From Micromonospora sp. NBC_01699 (GTDB lineage Bacteria; Actinomycetota; Actinomycetes; Mycobacteriales; Micromonosporaceae), in assembly GCF_036250065.1 (NCBI RefSeq), contig NZ_CP109199.1, forward strand, positions 5,208,001 to 5,272,000: a stretch of DNA of 64,000 nucleotides. The letters are read 5' to 3'. Every line of letters starts with the position of its first letter. The stretch's first letter is position 1. Both the position numbers and the translations under genes were made by a program. The notes under the pieces were generated by a model, which saw only the letters and a program-made list of their open reading frames with translations, did no database searches and was not told the origin of the DNA. Below, piece by piece: positions 1 through 8,383 of the stretch.

Positions 1-2630
1 GGCACGGAGTGGTATGCCGCTGTGGCCTGCCGAGCAGCTGCTCGGGCGCGTTCGGTGTCGCCGACCGAGACGAGCGCGGTTATCAGTGGAGTCAGCAGCT
101 TGGCTTTGGCATCCGGGGCGCCGGTGGATCGGCCGATCGCCTCGGCGCGTTTCGCGAGATCGGTCGCGGTCTCGAGATTGCCGCGTTTGGCCACGCGATA
201 TCCCCACTCGGTCAATGCAGCAGCGTGATCTGCGCGATCCCGGACGGCGTTCACCAGGTCGGCGAGGTGGTCCTCATCGTTCTCGCCGGCCAGGTTGTTG
301 ACGATCCTGACGAGTGCCCGGTCTGTCTGGGCGGGATCGGAGAGGGAATCGGCGAGTTGCCGGGCGCTAACGAGGTCACCGGCTGCGGCGGCGGCTCCGG
401 TCACCCTGAGTATGGCGTCGTCGCGTTCAGATGGGTCGGTGATGGAGGTGGCGGCCGCTACCGCGCGGTCGACGTCGCCCGCCGTGTACCAAGCCACCGC
501 TGTCGCGCTGATCAATCGGGGAACCGAGTAATTGGAGGGGATTTGGTCCTCGTCCCGAGCCGTGATTAGCGTCGACTCAGCTAGGCCAGCCAGGTGCGCC
601 AGTTCCGCAGGGTCGAGGATCTTGTCGAGAAACGGCAAAATCTTCGTCAGGCTGTCGACCCGGTGGTGTGGCCCTTCGACAGTCGATGCTCCCGTAACGG
701 CGAGGGCTGCTAGTCGTCTTGCCTGGTCCCGGCCGCCCCAGGACTCGATCTCTTGGGCTAGGAATGCGTGAATGAATGCCTTGTCGCTGTCGCTGGGTAA
801 ACTGCCCGCCTCGTTCTCTGCCCTGCCGGCCATGCGTTCTGCCAGGTCGCTTTGGCCACGGGTAGCGGCTTTCTGAGCCAGGACAGCCAACGCCTGTGCC
901 CGCCAATAGGGCATCGGGATCTGCAGGGCGAGTGCCTCCGCCTCTTCTAGATCGCCGCCTGTGGACGCGATGGCTATGGCGACCTCACCGTGTGCGCGGG
1001 AGTGCCAGAACGGGGCATCGATGCTCCCCGCTAACGCGGTCGCCCGGTCATGATCGCCACCTCTGGCGATCATGCGAGCGATTTCGCAGATCGTCTTTGC
1101 AGGCTGATTCTCGTCGACGAACATGTTGGCCGGAAGCAGGCCGGCGAGCAGCTCCGCCCGGGCGTGGTGACCCGCTTCGGCTACCTCGGGCGCCAGCAAC
1201 GTCAGCGCCACCGCGCGTCGGTTCCCCTCCTCCGGGATCGATCGGACCAGCGCCTCGGCGCGTGCGATGTTGCCCACGGCGGCCCACAAGCGCGGCAGGG
1301 CGAGCGGAACGTTCGTGTTGCGTTCCTCAAGGTCTGTGCGCCGCAGAGCCAGCTCGCACATCGCCGGTAAATCAGTTTCAAAGTGTGAGAGGAGTGCGTC
1401 CTGCGCCAGCGTGATTTCTTCGAGGGCCACGGCATCGCCGCCTGTTTGGTCGAGCATGCGGTCGTGCCGTGCCGTGTCGGCGGCGTACCGCACCATACGG
1501 GCGGTGTCGCCCTGCTCGGACAGCATCCGGAAGTAGCCGCGCAGAAGATAGTCGGGTGTCCCGGCGGGCCAAGCGCGCTCGCGGTAGCGGTCAGCCCACT
1601 CATGCAGGCGCTGCCGGTAGTCGCTCAGGCGGGCGGGGCCGAGTAGCCTCGTCGCGGTCGACTGCAGTTCCTCGTGGGCGAGCACGTAGGCGGCGTCGAC
1701 GTTGGCGAAGGTACGTCCGGTGAAGCTGGTCAGGTAGTCCTCGACCAGCCACTCGTCTTCATCGACCAGCTCGGCCAGGTCCCGCACGGACAGGCCGCTA
1801 CGGGCAGCGGTGACGAACCCGAGGATCTCCCGCTCGACGCCACCGCTGAGGAGGATCCTCTTCAACTCCCGCTCGGCGTCGGCCCGGACCACCGTGGCAT
1901 ACGACGACGCCGTGAGTTCCCGCACGAGGCATTGGCCACGCAGCGGATGATCCGGCAGCATGTCCGGCGGAAGGGGCGGGTCTGACCGGCTCGTCACAAC
2001 GATCCTCAGTCCGGTAGGTGGGTGGCGAGGCAGGGTCGCTGCAATGCTGTAGGACGCGGGCCCGACCGTCACACCGCGGTCCTCGTCGAGCCCGTCCACC
2101 AGCAGGACCAGTCGCTCACCCGATTGCTGGCACTCCGCCGCAGCCGCAGCCAGCATGCTGGCCAGGTGAGCATCCTGCGTCGACTCGGTCAGACCGGCGG
2201 GAAGACCACGGTGTTCAAGCAGTTCCGCAAGTTGTTCGAGGACGTTGTCGACGAACGCCTTTCGATCGTTCTGCCGGTCATGCCGTGCGGTGACAAAGAA
2301 CGAGACGATCCGAACCCCGAGCGGTGGGTGCAGGGCGAACCACGACATCAGCGCCGACTTGCCTGCCCACGCTGGTGCGCGCCACCACGCGTACGCATAC
2401 TCCTGGGCACCGGTGCAGAAGGCTGCCAACTCAACCAGCTCGGTGTCGCGATCCTTCAGCTCCGACGGCGCGATCCGACGCACCTGCTCCAGGTACGCCG
2501 ATCGCACGACCGGCGGAATGTAACCGAATTGATTGTGTTGCACGTTGTAGGAGCCGACCTGCAGGCCCTGCGCGCCACCGGCGTCCAGGAAATCGGTCGT
2601 GCTGTCCGGCTTCCCAGGCGGCGTGTTCAT
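1..2630 (-). CDS. STAND/NACHT-like ATPase with RHIM-like N-terminus and helical repeats (C-terminus beyond the window)
   Basis: One uninterrupted minus-strand frame runs from the ATG at 2630-2628 off the left edge; 876 residues are visible. Near the N-terminus, residues 22-35 read GLQVGSYNVQHNQF, which resembles the RHIM-like (BASS3-type) amyloid motif found at the ends of bacterial NLR-like proteins. A P-loop follows at about 85-92 (APAWAGKS, first glycine replaced), then a Walker B at 174-184 (LVLLVDGLDED, acidic pair typical of NACHT) and a sensor-like VVTSR at 211-215. From about residue 400 onward the protein is an alpha-helical solenoid of Ala-rich repeats of roughly 35 residues. Known relatives are signalling or conflict ATPases of multicellular bacteria; sensing by the repeats and signal passing by the N-terminal motif are inferred. 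No effector domain is visible. The codon use is less GC-biased than in the genes to the right, in keeping with an accessory region. Confidence 0.85.
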   Translation of the reverse strand, partial: MNTPPGKPDSTTDFLDAGGAQGLQVGSYNVQHNQFGYIPPVVRSAYLEQVRRIAPSELKDRDTELVELAAFCTGAQEYAYAWWRAPAWAGKSALMSWFALHPPLGVRIVSFFVTARHDRQNDRKAFVDNVLEQLAELLEHRGLPAGLTESTQDAHLASMLAAAAAECQQSGERLVLLVDGLDEDRGVTVGPASYSIAATLPRHPPTGLRIVVTSRSDPPLPPDMLPDHPLRGQCLVRELTASSYATVVRADAERELKRILLSGGVEREILGFVTAARSGLSVRDLAELVDEDEWLVEDYLTSFTGRTFANVDAAYVLAHEELQSTATRLLGPARLSDYRQRLHEWADRYRERAWPAGTPDYLLRGYFRMLSEQGDTARMVRYAADTARHDRMLDQTGGDAVALEEITLAQDALLSHFETDLPAMCELALRRTDLEERNTNVPLALPRLWAAVGNIARAEALVRSIPEEGNRRAVALTLLAPEVAEAGHHARAELLAGLLPANMFVDENQPAKTICEIARMIARGGDHDRATALAGSIDAPFWHSRAHGEVAIAIASTGGDLEEAEALALQIPMPYWRAQALAVLAQKAATRGQSDLAERMAGRAENEAGSLPSDSDKAFIHAFLAQEIESWGGRDQARRLAALAVTGASTVEGPHHRVDSLTKILPFLDKILDPAELAHLAGLAESTLITARDEDQIPSNYSVPRLISATAVAWYTAGDVDRAVAAATSITDPSERDDAILRVTGAAAAAGDLVSARQLADSLSDPAQTDRALVRIVNNLAGENDEDHLADLVNAVRDRADHAAALTEWGYRVAKRGNLETATDLAKRAEAIGRSTGAPDAKAKLLTPLITALVSVGDTERARAAARQATAAYHSV

Positions 2631-2778
2631 CGTGCCCTCAAGGTAGCCGACAGCTGGGTGACCATCCAGCACCGCCGCGTGAAGGAGGGCGTCCGTGGTA
2701 TGGCCCCGTCTGGTCGTTACGGTCAGGAACTCCCACCGCGAGGTCGCCGGCCACGAACCTCCTGAGGCCCGGTGCTGT

Positions 2779-2819
2779 CGGTTGGTAACGGTCGCCTCCA
2801 GGGCGACCGTTACCAACCG
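2779..2819. terminator. Perfect 18-bp inverted repeat
   Basis: Positions 2779-2796 and 2802-2819 are exact reverse complements with a 5-base loop. There is no T-run, which is usual for actinobacterial terminators. It lies about 150 bases upstream of the ATPase start, so it could end a transcript coming from the right or act as an operator or leader structure for the ATPase gene. Confidence 0.6.
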
Positions 2820-3293
2820 CTACCATCCGCCGATTTCGACGGCACGGACATTTAGGTCCCATCGCGCCGCTCACCGGCGCAGAATGTGTTCGTCCCGGTA
2901 CGGACAAGTGACTGCTTGTTCACCGCGCCCGGGATGTGCACTCCGCAGGGAGAGATCGGCCAGGACCTCGGCTGTTCTTTCCCTGAGCCACGACCAGGAT
3001 GAGAACAGCGAGCGGGGAACAGGAGGTTGGAGGGCGGTCTGGATCGCTAGAAACAATGAAGACCTGCAACCGCACGACCGGCCTGGGGCGAATCGGGGCT
3101 CGGTCCGACACCTCCGGACGCGGTCAGGATGAGCCAGAGGTGGTTGGCGGGACCGGGCAGGTGTGATACCTGCAAGGGCTGATGATCGTGACGGGCGACG
3201 TAGGTCGGTCCGACCGATAACTGGCCGGCTCTGCCCGGACATTCATGACCGGCGTTGAACCACTTCGTGACGAACGGACTGTGGAACGTGACA

Positions 3294-3324
3294 TCCGTCC
3301 GCCGGCGTTGGCACGGCGGACGGA
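3294..3324 (-). terminator. Hairpin after the small hypothetical gene
   Basis: Arms TCCGTCCGCCG (3294-3304) and CGGCGGACGGA (3314-3324) form an 11-bp stem with a 9-base loop. It lies about 70 bases beyond the stop codon of the minus-strand gene 3396-3806, a sensible place for its terminator. Confidence 0.65.
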
Positions 3325-3395
3325 CGTAGCTGTGCGACCCCTGGCATGAGCGGATGGGTCGCAGGGAAACCAGGTCCACGAGGCGGCAGGAGCTG

Positions 3396-3806
3396 TCAGC
3401 CCCGCGGGTACGCGCCCTTCAGAACCGTCAGAAGGTTACGTAGGTAGGGTTCGGGACCAAGCTCTTTGATCAACCTTGCGTTCGCCGCAACCCATTCTTC
3501 CTCGGAGATCATCGGATCATGCGGAACAGCCAGATCAGGGCTGATATTCACCGCATAGTACGGGTTGCCAATCATGGCAGCGACGTCACCAGACGTCCAC
3601 TCACCGTCCGCGCCGTCCATCCGCAACTCCCATCGCTCAGTCCACGGGCTTTGGCCACCCTCCACAGTCTCGCATGCATGTCGGACGACCGCCTGCTCGG
3701 CTATCCGACGCACACGCACCGAGCCTCTCGCAAGCAGCCCGGCGAGCTGAGTAGATCCGAAGGCATGGTTGAGCACATGAGCTGCCGCGATCACCGCTAA
3801 CAACAT
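3396..3806 (-). CDS. Small conserved-looking hypothetical protein (136 aa)
   Basis: I do not recognise a named family. The frame stays open further upstream to 3938, but the ATG at 3806 is preceded by GGGGGAG at about 7 bases, while the upstream extension is Arg-rich and lacks a ribosome-binding site, so 3806 was chosen. The first residues are hydrophobic (MLLAVIAAAHVL), too short and too interrupted by His/Asn for a confident membrane segment. The C-terminus, ending in LRNLLTVLKGAYPRG, is like the tail of small actinobacterial hypothetical proteins I have seen, but no function is known to me. It stands alone, with a hairpin downstream. Confidence 0.65.
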   Translation of the reverse strand: MLLAVIAAAHVLNHAFGSTQLAGLLARGSVRVRRIAEQAVVRHACETVEGGQSPWTERWELRMDGADGEWTSGDVAAMIGNPYYAVNISPDLAVPHDPMISEEEWVAANARLIKELGPEPYLRNLLTVLKGAYPRG

Positions 3807-4117
3807 GCGAGCACTCCCCCGGTTCGCAAACCCCCGGACTTCGTGATGCCCGGCGTTGTCGGCAGGCGGGTCGGCCCGAAGGCGAGGATTACCAGACCAG
3901 TCATCGGCCACCTGACGCCGGGTACATCCAAACCTCACCGCTCGCCGGCACGGGACACGTTGGTTCGCGTAGGTAACGAACAGCGCGAATTACTTGTTCA
4001 TCTCGCCCGGACTGGACGCCTCCGGAAGGAACGACTGGGACCTAGCCTGTTCCTTCTTTACCAGGGGTCGCCCGACCGACCGGCAGCGCTGAGGGCGGGG
4101 GGCCAGCACCACAACCA
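3807..4117. other. Intergenic region between integrase and hypothetical gene, with a terminator-like hairpin
   Basis: No gene is seen in this 311-base stretch. GAAGGAAC at 4025-4032 and GTTCCTTC at 4049-4056 are exact complements separated by 16 bases, followed on the minus strand only by mixed sequence. This is a candidate terminator for the recombinase gene that ends at 4118. The part next to 3806 must contain the promoter of the small hypothetical gene, but no convincing -10/-35 pair was identified. Confidence 0.5.
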
Positions 4118-5149
4118 CTAGATCGTCCTAAGCCGTGCCCCGGACAGCGGGTGTGGTTGGCCGGTCATGGCGGCCAGTGCGGTGGCGACGGCTTGTAGGT
4201 CGGCTTTGATGTAGGTGGTGGTGGCTGGGCCGGTGGAGTCGGTGTGTCCGGCGTAGGCGCGGGCGACGCCGTAGCCGTAGTGGCGCTCGACCCAGGTCAG
4301 GGTGGTGTGGCGTAGCCAGTGGGTGGAGATGCCCTGGGCGGCCACCCACGGCAGTCGCTCGCCGATGCGTTTCCACAGGTGGTCGTAACGGCGGCTGGTG
4401 ATCGGCCGACCGTTGCGGTAGCGAAGCAGTTGGTCGGTGGGCAGTACCGCGCTGCGGATGCGGGCGTGTTCGTCGAGGTGGGCGGCCAGGTCGAGGGTGA
4501 TGGGTTGCCAGCGCAGGGTGGCGCCCTTCTCGGTCAGCCGCACCAGCCCGCGGTCGGTGTTCAGGTCGGTCAGCCGTAGCCCGAGGGCGCCGCCGCGGCG
4601 GCAGGCGGTCTCGGTGTGCAGACGCAGCAGCAGGGCGTCGAGGATGACGTCGTTGCCACTGGTACGAGCGGCAAGGTTGATCTCTTCGAGTTCGTCGGGG
4701 GTCAGTGCGCGGCGGGTGCTCGGTAGTCGGCGGGGCTTGACCACCCGGTGGGCGGGGCTGGCGCCGGGATCGATGAGCCCGTCGGCGATTGCCCGGTTGT
4801 AAATGGCGCGCGCAGCGGCGATCACGAGCTCGCCCGCGTGGCGACCGCTGCGGCTGTTACGCCGCGACCGGGCAGTCGCCGCAGCCTGTCGCTGCATGGC
4901 CTCGATGTCGCTGGCCGCGACCGCGTCCAAGGGACGGTCGCCCCAGACGGCGGCCATCCGGTTCCAGTAGGTGCCATACGTGCGTCGGGTGCCCGGACCG
5001 GCCGCGGCGACAACCTGGGGCAGGTACTCGGCCAGCGTCGGCAGGCCCGGACCGGGCTCGGCCTGCAGATCGGCGAGGGTGACGCCCAGATGGGCCAGCA
5101 ACTGCCGCGCAGTAGCGACGCGGGCGGGATCAGCCGACACCACGACCAC
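4118..5149 (-). CDS. Tyrosine recombinase / phage-type integrase
   Basis: The 343-residue product has the layout of a tyrosine recombinase: an N-terminal SAM-like core-binding domain (about 45-130) and a C-terminal catalytic domain (about 150-325). Visible catalytic residues are the first Arg in HTETACRRGGALGL, a Lys in the beta-hairpin LTEKGATLRW, the HxxR box STHWLRHTT, the following His in YAGHTD and the nucleophile Tyr in TTTYIKAD. Its start overlaps the end of the AbrB-like gene by 20 bases, so the two are translated from one message. Location about 600 bases from the 3' end of a tRNA-Leu suggests that it catalysed, or once catalysed, integration there. The gene looks intact. Confidence 0.9.
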   Translation of the reverse strand: MVVVSADPARVATARQLLAHLGVTLADLQAEPGPGLPTLAEYLPQVVAAAGPGTRRTYGTYWNRMAAVWGDRPLDAVAASDIEAMQRQAAATARSRRNSRSGRHAGELVIAAARAIYNRAIADGLIDPGASPAHRVVKPRRLPSTRRALTPDELEEINLAARTSGNDVILDALLLRLHTETACRRGGALGLRLTDLNTDRGLVRLTEKGATLRWQPITLDLAAHLDEHARIRSAVLPTDQLLRYRNGRPITSRRYDHLWKRIGERLPWVAAQGISTHWLRHTTLTWVERHYGYGVARAYAGHTDSTGPATTTYIKADLQAVATALAAMTGQPHPLSGARLRTI

Positions 5150-5615
5150 CGACCACCTGCGCGTGAAGATCAGCCAGCAACCGCACGACGGTGCTGGCCG
5201 GATGAATCACCAGCAGATCGTGGGCGACCAGAGCGGCGAGCAGCAGCGGCTGCCCGGGAACGATCGCGCACATCTGCCGAACGCTCGCCGGTAACGGCAG
5301 TTCCCCTCGACTGCCGACCACGTGTTGTCCGGCTGGCGCTGACGCGACAACGAGCATTCCGCTGTGCGGATGGATGTCGATACGGTGGCCCGCCGGCCAG
5401 CGCAACGCGTCCAGCAGGCCGCGTTCGGTCACCCGGCCGGATCGGTCCGGACGCGCCACACCGATCACGACCTCGTCCGCTGCGGCGGTCGCCAACGAAC
5501 GGGGTGCGGGCAGCACCGGCAGCGGCGCCGGACCGGGGCGCGGTCTGTCGGGAAGCGGAGCCGGAATGAGCACGCCGATGAGTCGCTCGCGGTCGCGGCG
5601 GCGAGTTGGTGTCAT
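5130..5615 (-). CDS. AbrB/SpoVT-like DNA-binding protein, partner of the integrase
   Basis: The 161-residue product carries an AbrB/MraZ-like swapped-hairpin segment at about 65-110 (LLDALRWPAGHRIDIHPHSG followed by a beta-rich stretch with LPLPASVRQ). The C-terminus is predicted helical. AbrB-like factors bind DNA as dimers and often regulate the gene next to them. The 20-base overlap with the recombinase gene implies translational coupling, so a role in controlling or assisting recombination is inferred. The N-terminal 45 residues are Pro/Arg-rich; the ATG at 5615 has no strong ribosome-binding site, so a later start is possible. Confidence 0.7.
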   Translation of the reverse strand: MTPTRRRDRERLIGVLIPAPLPDRPRPGPAPLPVLPAPRSLATAAADEVVIGVARPDRSGRVTERGLLDALRWPAGHRIDIHPHSGMLVVASAPAGQHVVGSRGELPLPASVRQMCAIVPGQPLLLAALVAHDLLVIHPASTVVRLLADLHAQVVGGRGVG

Positions 5616-5756
5616 GACCGACCCAACCGCGGAAACAGCGCAACGTGCCGACGGCTACGTACGGCCCGCCCACGATCACGTCTTATCGCAGATATGCGGG
5701 GCAAGAACCAGTACGGAATCGAATCTGTTTCATGCCTGGTGAAAATCCACCAGAAG

Positions 5757-5843
5757 TGGTGTCCGAGGGGGGACTTGAACCCCCACGCCCTATACGGGCA
5801 CTAGCACCTCAAGCTAGCGCGTCTGCCATTCCGCCACCCGGAC
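5757..5843 (-). tRNA. tRNA-Leu (anticodon GAG)
   Basis: Reading the minus strand from 5843, the acceptor GTCCGGG pairs with CTCGGAC near 5761, with one G-T pair. The anticodon stem CTAGC/GCTAG encloses the loop TTGAGGT, giving anticodon GAG. A long variable arm typical of class II tRNAs (CCC...GGG) is present, and the T-arm is GGGGG-TTCAAGT-CCCCC. The 3' CCA is encoded (5759-5757). The 3' end faces the recombinase, the usual orientation for integration into a tRNA gene. Confidence 0.95.
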
Positions 5844-6038
5844 TTACATGCTCTTTCCGCCGTTGACCTTGGAGCGGTAAACCGTCCCTCGGCTGCCCGG
5901 CGGGCCGCACGGTGGATTACTGTACACGGCAAGCGTGGATCATGCACAACGCCCACCGACCACCCTCTTGACCAGGACATATGTCCAATCGAGCGAAATT
6001 CGATCGTCCCGCACGGCGTCCCGACGGACGATGACGGG

Positions 6039-6440
6039 ATGATGATCACGCGTACGAACCCGCCCGGGCTGCACTCGACTCCGGGGTACCACCACGTGAC
6101 GGTGGTGGCCGCTGGGCGTACTGCTTTTCTCGCCGGGCAGTGCCCGCTCGATTCGACCGGGGCGTTGGTGGGTCGGGCGGACGTGGGCGCCCAGGTCGAC
6201 CAGGTGGTCGCGAACACCCTGGCCGCACTGAGCTCGGTCGGTGCCGGACCCGAGCACGTCGTACGGACGGTGATCTATGTGGTCAGCGCCGACCGGGAGG
6301 TGCTGGCCAGCGTCTGGTCACGCTTGCGCGAGTCGCCACTCGCCGTCGCGTTCACCACCGCCAGCACCCTGCTCGGCGTCGCCCAGCTGGGTTTCCCGGA
6401 CCAACTGGTGGAACTCGACGTCACCGCCGCTCTGCCCTAG
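6039..6440 (+). CDS. RidA/YjgF-family protein (key Arg replaced)
   Basis: The 133-residue product matches the Rid fold over its full length, with the typical segments TAFLAGQCPLD, QVDQVVANTLAALSSVGAG and VVRTVIYV. Classical RidA enzymes hydrolyse reactive enamines/imines and need an Arg equivalent to E. coli R105 in the sequence VARLP; here the aligned segment is VAQLGFP, so the Arg is a Gln. This puts it with the Rid subgroups whose activity is not established, or with structural homologues. The start ATGATGATC at 6039 follows the weak GACGGG; a second in-frame ATG lies immediately after. It appears monocistronic. Confidence 0.85.
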   Translation: MMITRTNPPGLHSTPGYHHVTVVAAGRTAFLAGQCPLDSTGALVGRADVGAQVDQVVANTLAALSSVGAGPEHVVRTVIYVVSADREVLASVWSRLRESPLAVAFTTASTLLGVAQLGFPDQLVELDVTAALP

Positions 6441-6558
6441 CCCACGACCCCTGCGACCCCGCTGTCCGGAACCCGACACCCGGAAGATCGCCGGTTCGAC
6501 CGGATCGCCGCGGAACGGGACCCTCCCGGGTGGCGTGCCGACCGGGACGGCGGGCACG

Positions 6559-8232
6559 ATGACGGACGTGTCCCAGCCGCCGCCCCTACCCGCCGTCCGA
6601 CGCAACGCGCAGGCGCTCTCCGACGCCGGTGACTCCCCCGCCGCCCGCCGCCTGCTCGGCCAGGCGATCGAGGCGGGGCGGCCGGCGTACGGGGAGGATG
6701 ACCGGGAGGTGCTGACCACCGCGCACCTGCTGGCCCGGTTGCACGTACAGGCGGATGATCCGGCCGCTGCGCGGCGGGTGCTGGAGGAGGCGCTGGCCGC
6801 CGGGCTGCGTCGCTGGGGTGACGGCGATCCGCTGCTGCTGGCGATCTCGTTCGATCTGGGCACGGTCGCCGAGGAACTCGGCAACCGGCACGAGGCCCGC
6901 CGCAACTTCAGCCGGGTGGCGACCGCCGGGCCCGCGGCGCTCGGCGTCGACCACTGGACGGTACGGGCAGCGCGTGAGTACCTCGGCGGGTCGCCCTCGG
7001 CGAGTGGCTCGGGGACGATCCCGGAGCCGGCCACCGCCGTGCTCCCGTCGACCGCCCCCGGGATCGTGGCGCCGATCGCTGCTGCCCCGCCCGCCGGCAG
7101 CACCGGGGTCGCCGCGCCGAGCGCTCCGCTCCCACCACCGGCCCTCGGGACCGCCGGCCCCTACCCGCCGATCGCGCCAGCGCCGACCACGGCCGCATCG
7201 GCACCGACCCCAGCCGCGTCGGCACAGCCGCCATCGGCCGCACCGGCACCGGTCGCGCCCCGGTTCACCCCGTCCCCGACCCGGGCCGCGCCAACCCAAC
7301 CCGGCCCAACCCAGCCGTCCCCGACCCAGGCTGCATCAACCCAACCCGGACCGATCCAACCCGGACCGATCCAGCCCGGACCGATCCCGCTCAGATCGGC
7401 TCAGGCCGGACCGCTCCAGCCCGGACCAACCCAGCCCGGACCGATCCAGGCTGGACCGATCCAGCCGGGCCCGGTCCCGTCGCCGCCGCTCCCATCCGGG
7501 CCGCCCCCGACCACGTCAATTCAATCCACGCCGCCCCGGAGCCTGGCGGCGTACGAGCCCCCGACGCAGCCCGTTCCGACGCAGCAGACGTGGCCGCTGC
7601 CCGGCCCAACAGCAGCCCAACCAGCACGGCCGACAACGGCCCAACCGGCGGGACCGGCAACAGCCCAACCACAGGGACCGGCAACAGCCCAACCGGCGGG
7701 ACCGGCAACGGCACAGCTGGCGTACCCGTCGGTGGCGGCGGCGCCGGGTACGCCGTACCAGGTGATCTCGACGCCGACCACGGTGGCGCCCGCCCCGCCG
7801 AACCGGGCTGTCGGTGCGGTGATCGCGGCCGGGATCGCGGCCGCGGTGGCGGTGCTGGCCGCGATCGTGGTGGTGGTCGTCACGCTGCTCGACCAGCCGG
7901 TCACGCCGGCCGGGCCGAACGCCGGGGCGAGTACGGGGACCGAGGCGCAGCCGGACGCCGGTGGGGATCCGCCGAGCCGGCTCGCCCTGCGCGACGACGG
8001 TACGGCGATCACGATCACCTGGACCGACCCGAGCGCCGGTACGGTGTCGTTCATCGTGGCCGGTGGTCGGCGCGGCCAGCCGCTGGGTCCGATGGCGACC
8101 GTCGACCCGGGCAGTACGAGTCACACGGTCAACGGGATGAGCGCCAAGGTCGACTACTGCTTCACCGTGGTCGCCGTCTACTCGACCGAGGTGGTCGCCA
8201 CCGCCGAGCAGGTGTGTACCGACCGGGGATAG
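6559..8232 (+). CDS. TPR / Pro-rich / single-pass membrane protein with FN3-like outer domain
   Basis: The ATG at 6559 begins a 557-residue protein; the frame is open further upstream, but that part overlaps the RidA gene and reads as shadow sequence. Residues about 10-125 form TPR-like helical pairs (NAQALSDAGDSPAARRLLGQ and similar). Residues about 150-410 are Pro/Ala/Gln-rich and repetitive. A single hydrophobic segment lies at about 417-443 (AVAVLAAIVVVVVTLL), and a fibronectin-type-III-like beta domain at about 475-557 ends the protein. The TPR part would be cytoplasmic and the FN3-like part outside. The next gene also combines a membrane anchor with FN3 domains, suggesting a joint envelope role. 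Function unknown. Confidence 0.8.
   Translation: MTDVSQPPPLPAVRRNAQALSDAGDSPAARRLLGQAIEAGRPAYGEDDREVLTTAHLLARLHVQADDPAAARRVLEEALAAGLRRWGDGDPLLLAISFDLGTVAEELGNRHEARRNFSRVATAGPAALGVDHWTVRAAREYLGGSPSASGSGTIPEPATAVLPSTAPGIVAPIAAAPPAGSTGVAAPSAPLPPPALGTAGPYPPIAPAPTTAASAPTPAASAQPPSAAPAPVAPRFTPSPTRAAPTQPGPTQPSPTQAASTQPGPIQPGPIQPGPIPLRSAQAGPLQPGPTQPGPIQAGPIQPGPVPSPPLPSGPPPTTSIQSTPPRSLAAYEPPTQPVPTQQTWPLPGPTAAQPARPTTAQPAGPATAQPQGPATAQPAGPATAQLAYPSVAAAPGTPYQVISTPTTVAPAPPNRAVGAVIAAGIAAAVAVLAAIVVVVVTLLDQPVTPAGPNAGASTGTEAQPDAGGDPPSRLALRDDGTAITITWTDPSAGTVSFIVAGGRRGQPLGPMATVDPGSTSHTVNGMSAKVDYCFTVVAVYSTEVVATAEQVCTDRG
7339..7473 (+). repeat. 15-bp coding repeats (QPGPI units)
   Basis: Inside the linker of the TPR/FN3 membrane protein, 15-base units close to CCCGGACCGATCCAG recur head to tail, encoding Q-P-G-P-I/T. 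A second set of Thr-Ala-Gln-Pro-rich units follows at about 7605-7715. Such in-frame units can expand or contract without breaking the reading frame. Confidence 0.8.
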
Positions 8233-8383
8233 ACGTGGCGGTAGGGTCCACTGTCGGCACCGGCTGTGTCCACAGCCGCACCCGGCGGGTTCCCACCCGG
8301 ATTGACCAGGCCATATGATGGCACCCGGTTTCTGGGAGGCGCGCGGTCGGATCCGGCCGCGATCAGGCGAGAGGCGGCCGGCT

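Larger units (their letters stand above)
2631..3395. other. Intergenic region with two hairpins, no supported gene
   Basis: This 765-base stretch separates the start of the STAND ATPase gene from the end of the small hypothetical gene. Short frames exist on both strands (for example 2695-3132 plus and 2871-3242 minus), but their translations are Arg/Pro/Ser-rich and have no recognisable domain or ribosome-binding site. The two clear structures are the inverted repeats at 2779-2819 and 3294-3324, listed separately. The promoter of the ATPase gene should lie between 2631 and about 2780. Confidence 0.6.

Noticed and set aside
2695-3132. A 145-residue plus-strand frame upstream of the STAND ATPase
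   Set aside because: It is Arg/Ser-rich with no domain and crosses the 18-bp hairpin. A motif-bearing effector was sought here and not found.
4118-5757. An intact prophage next to the integrase
   Set aside because: No capsid, terminase, portal or lysis genes are seen. At most this is one end of an island.
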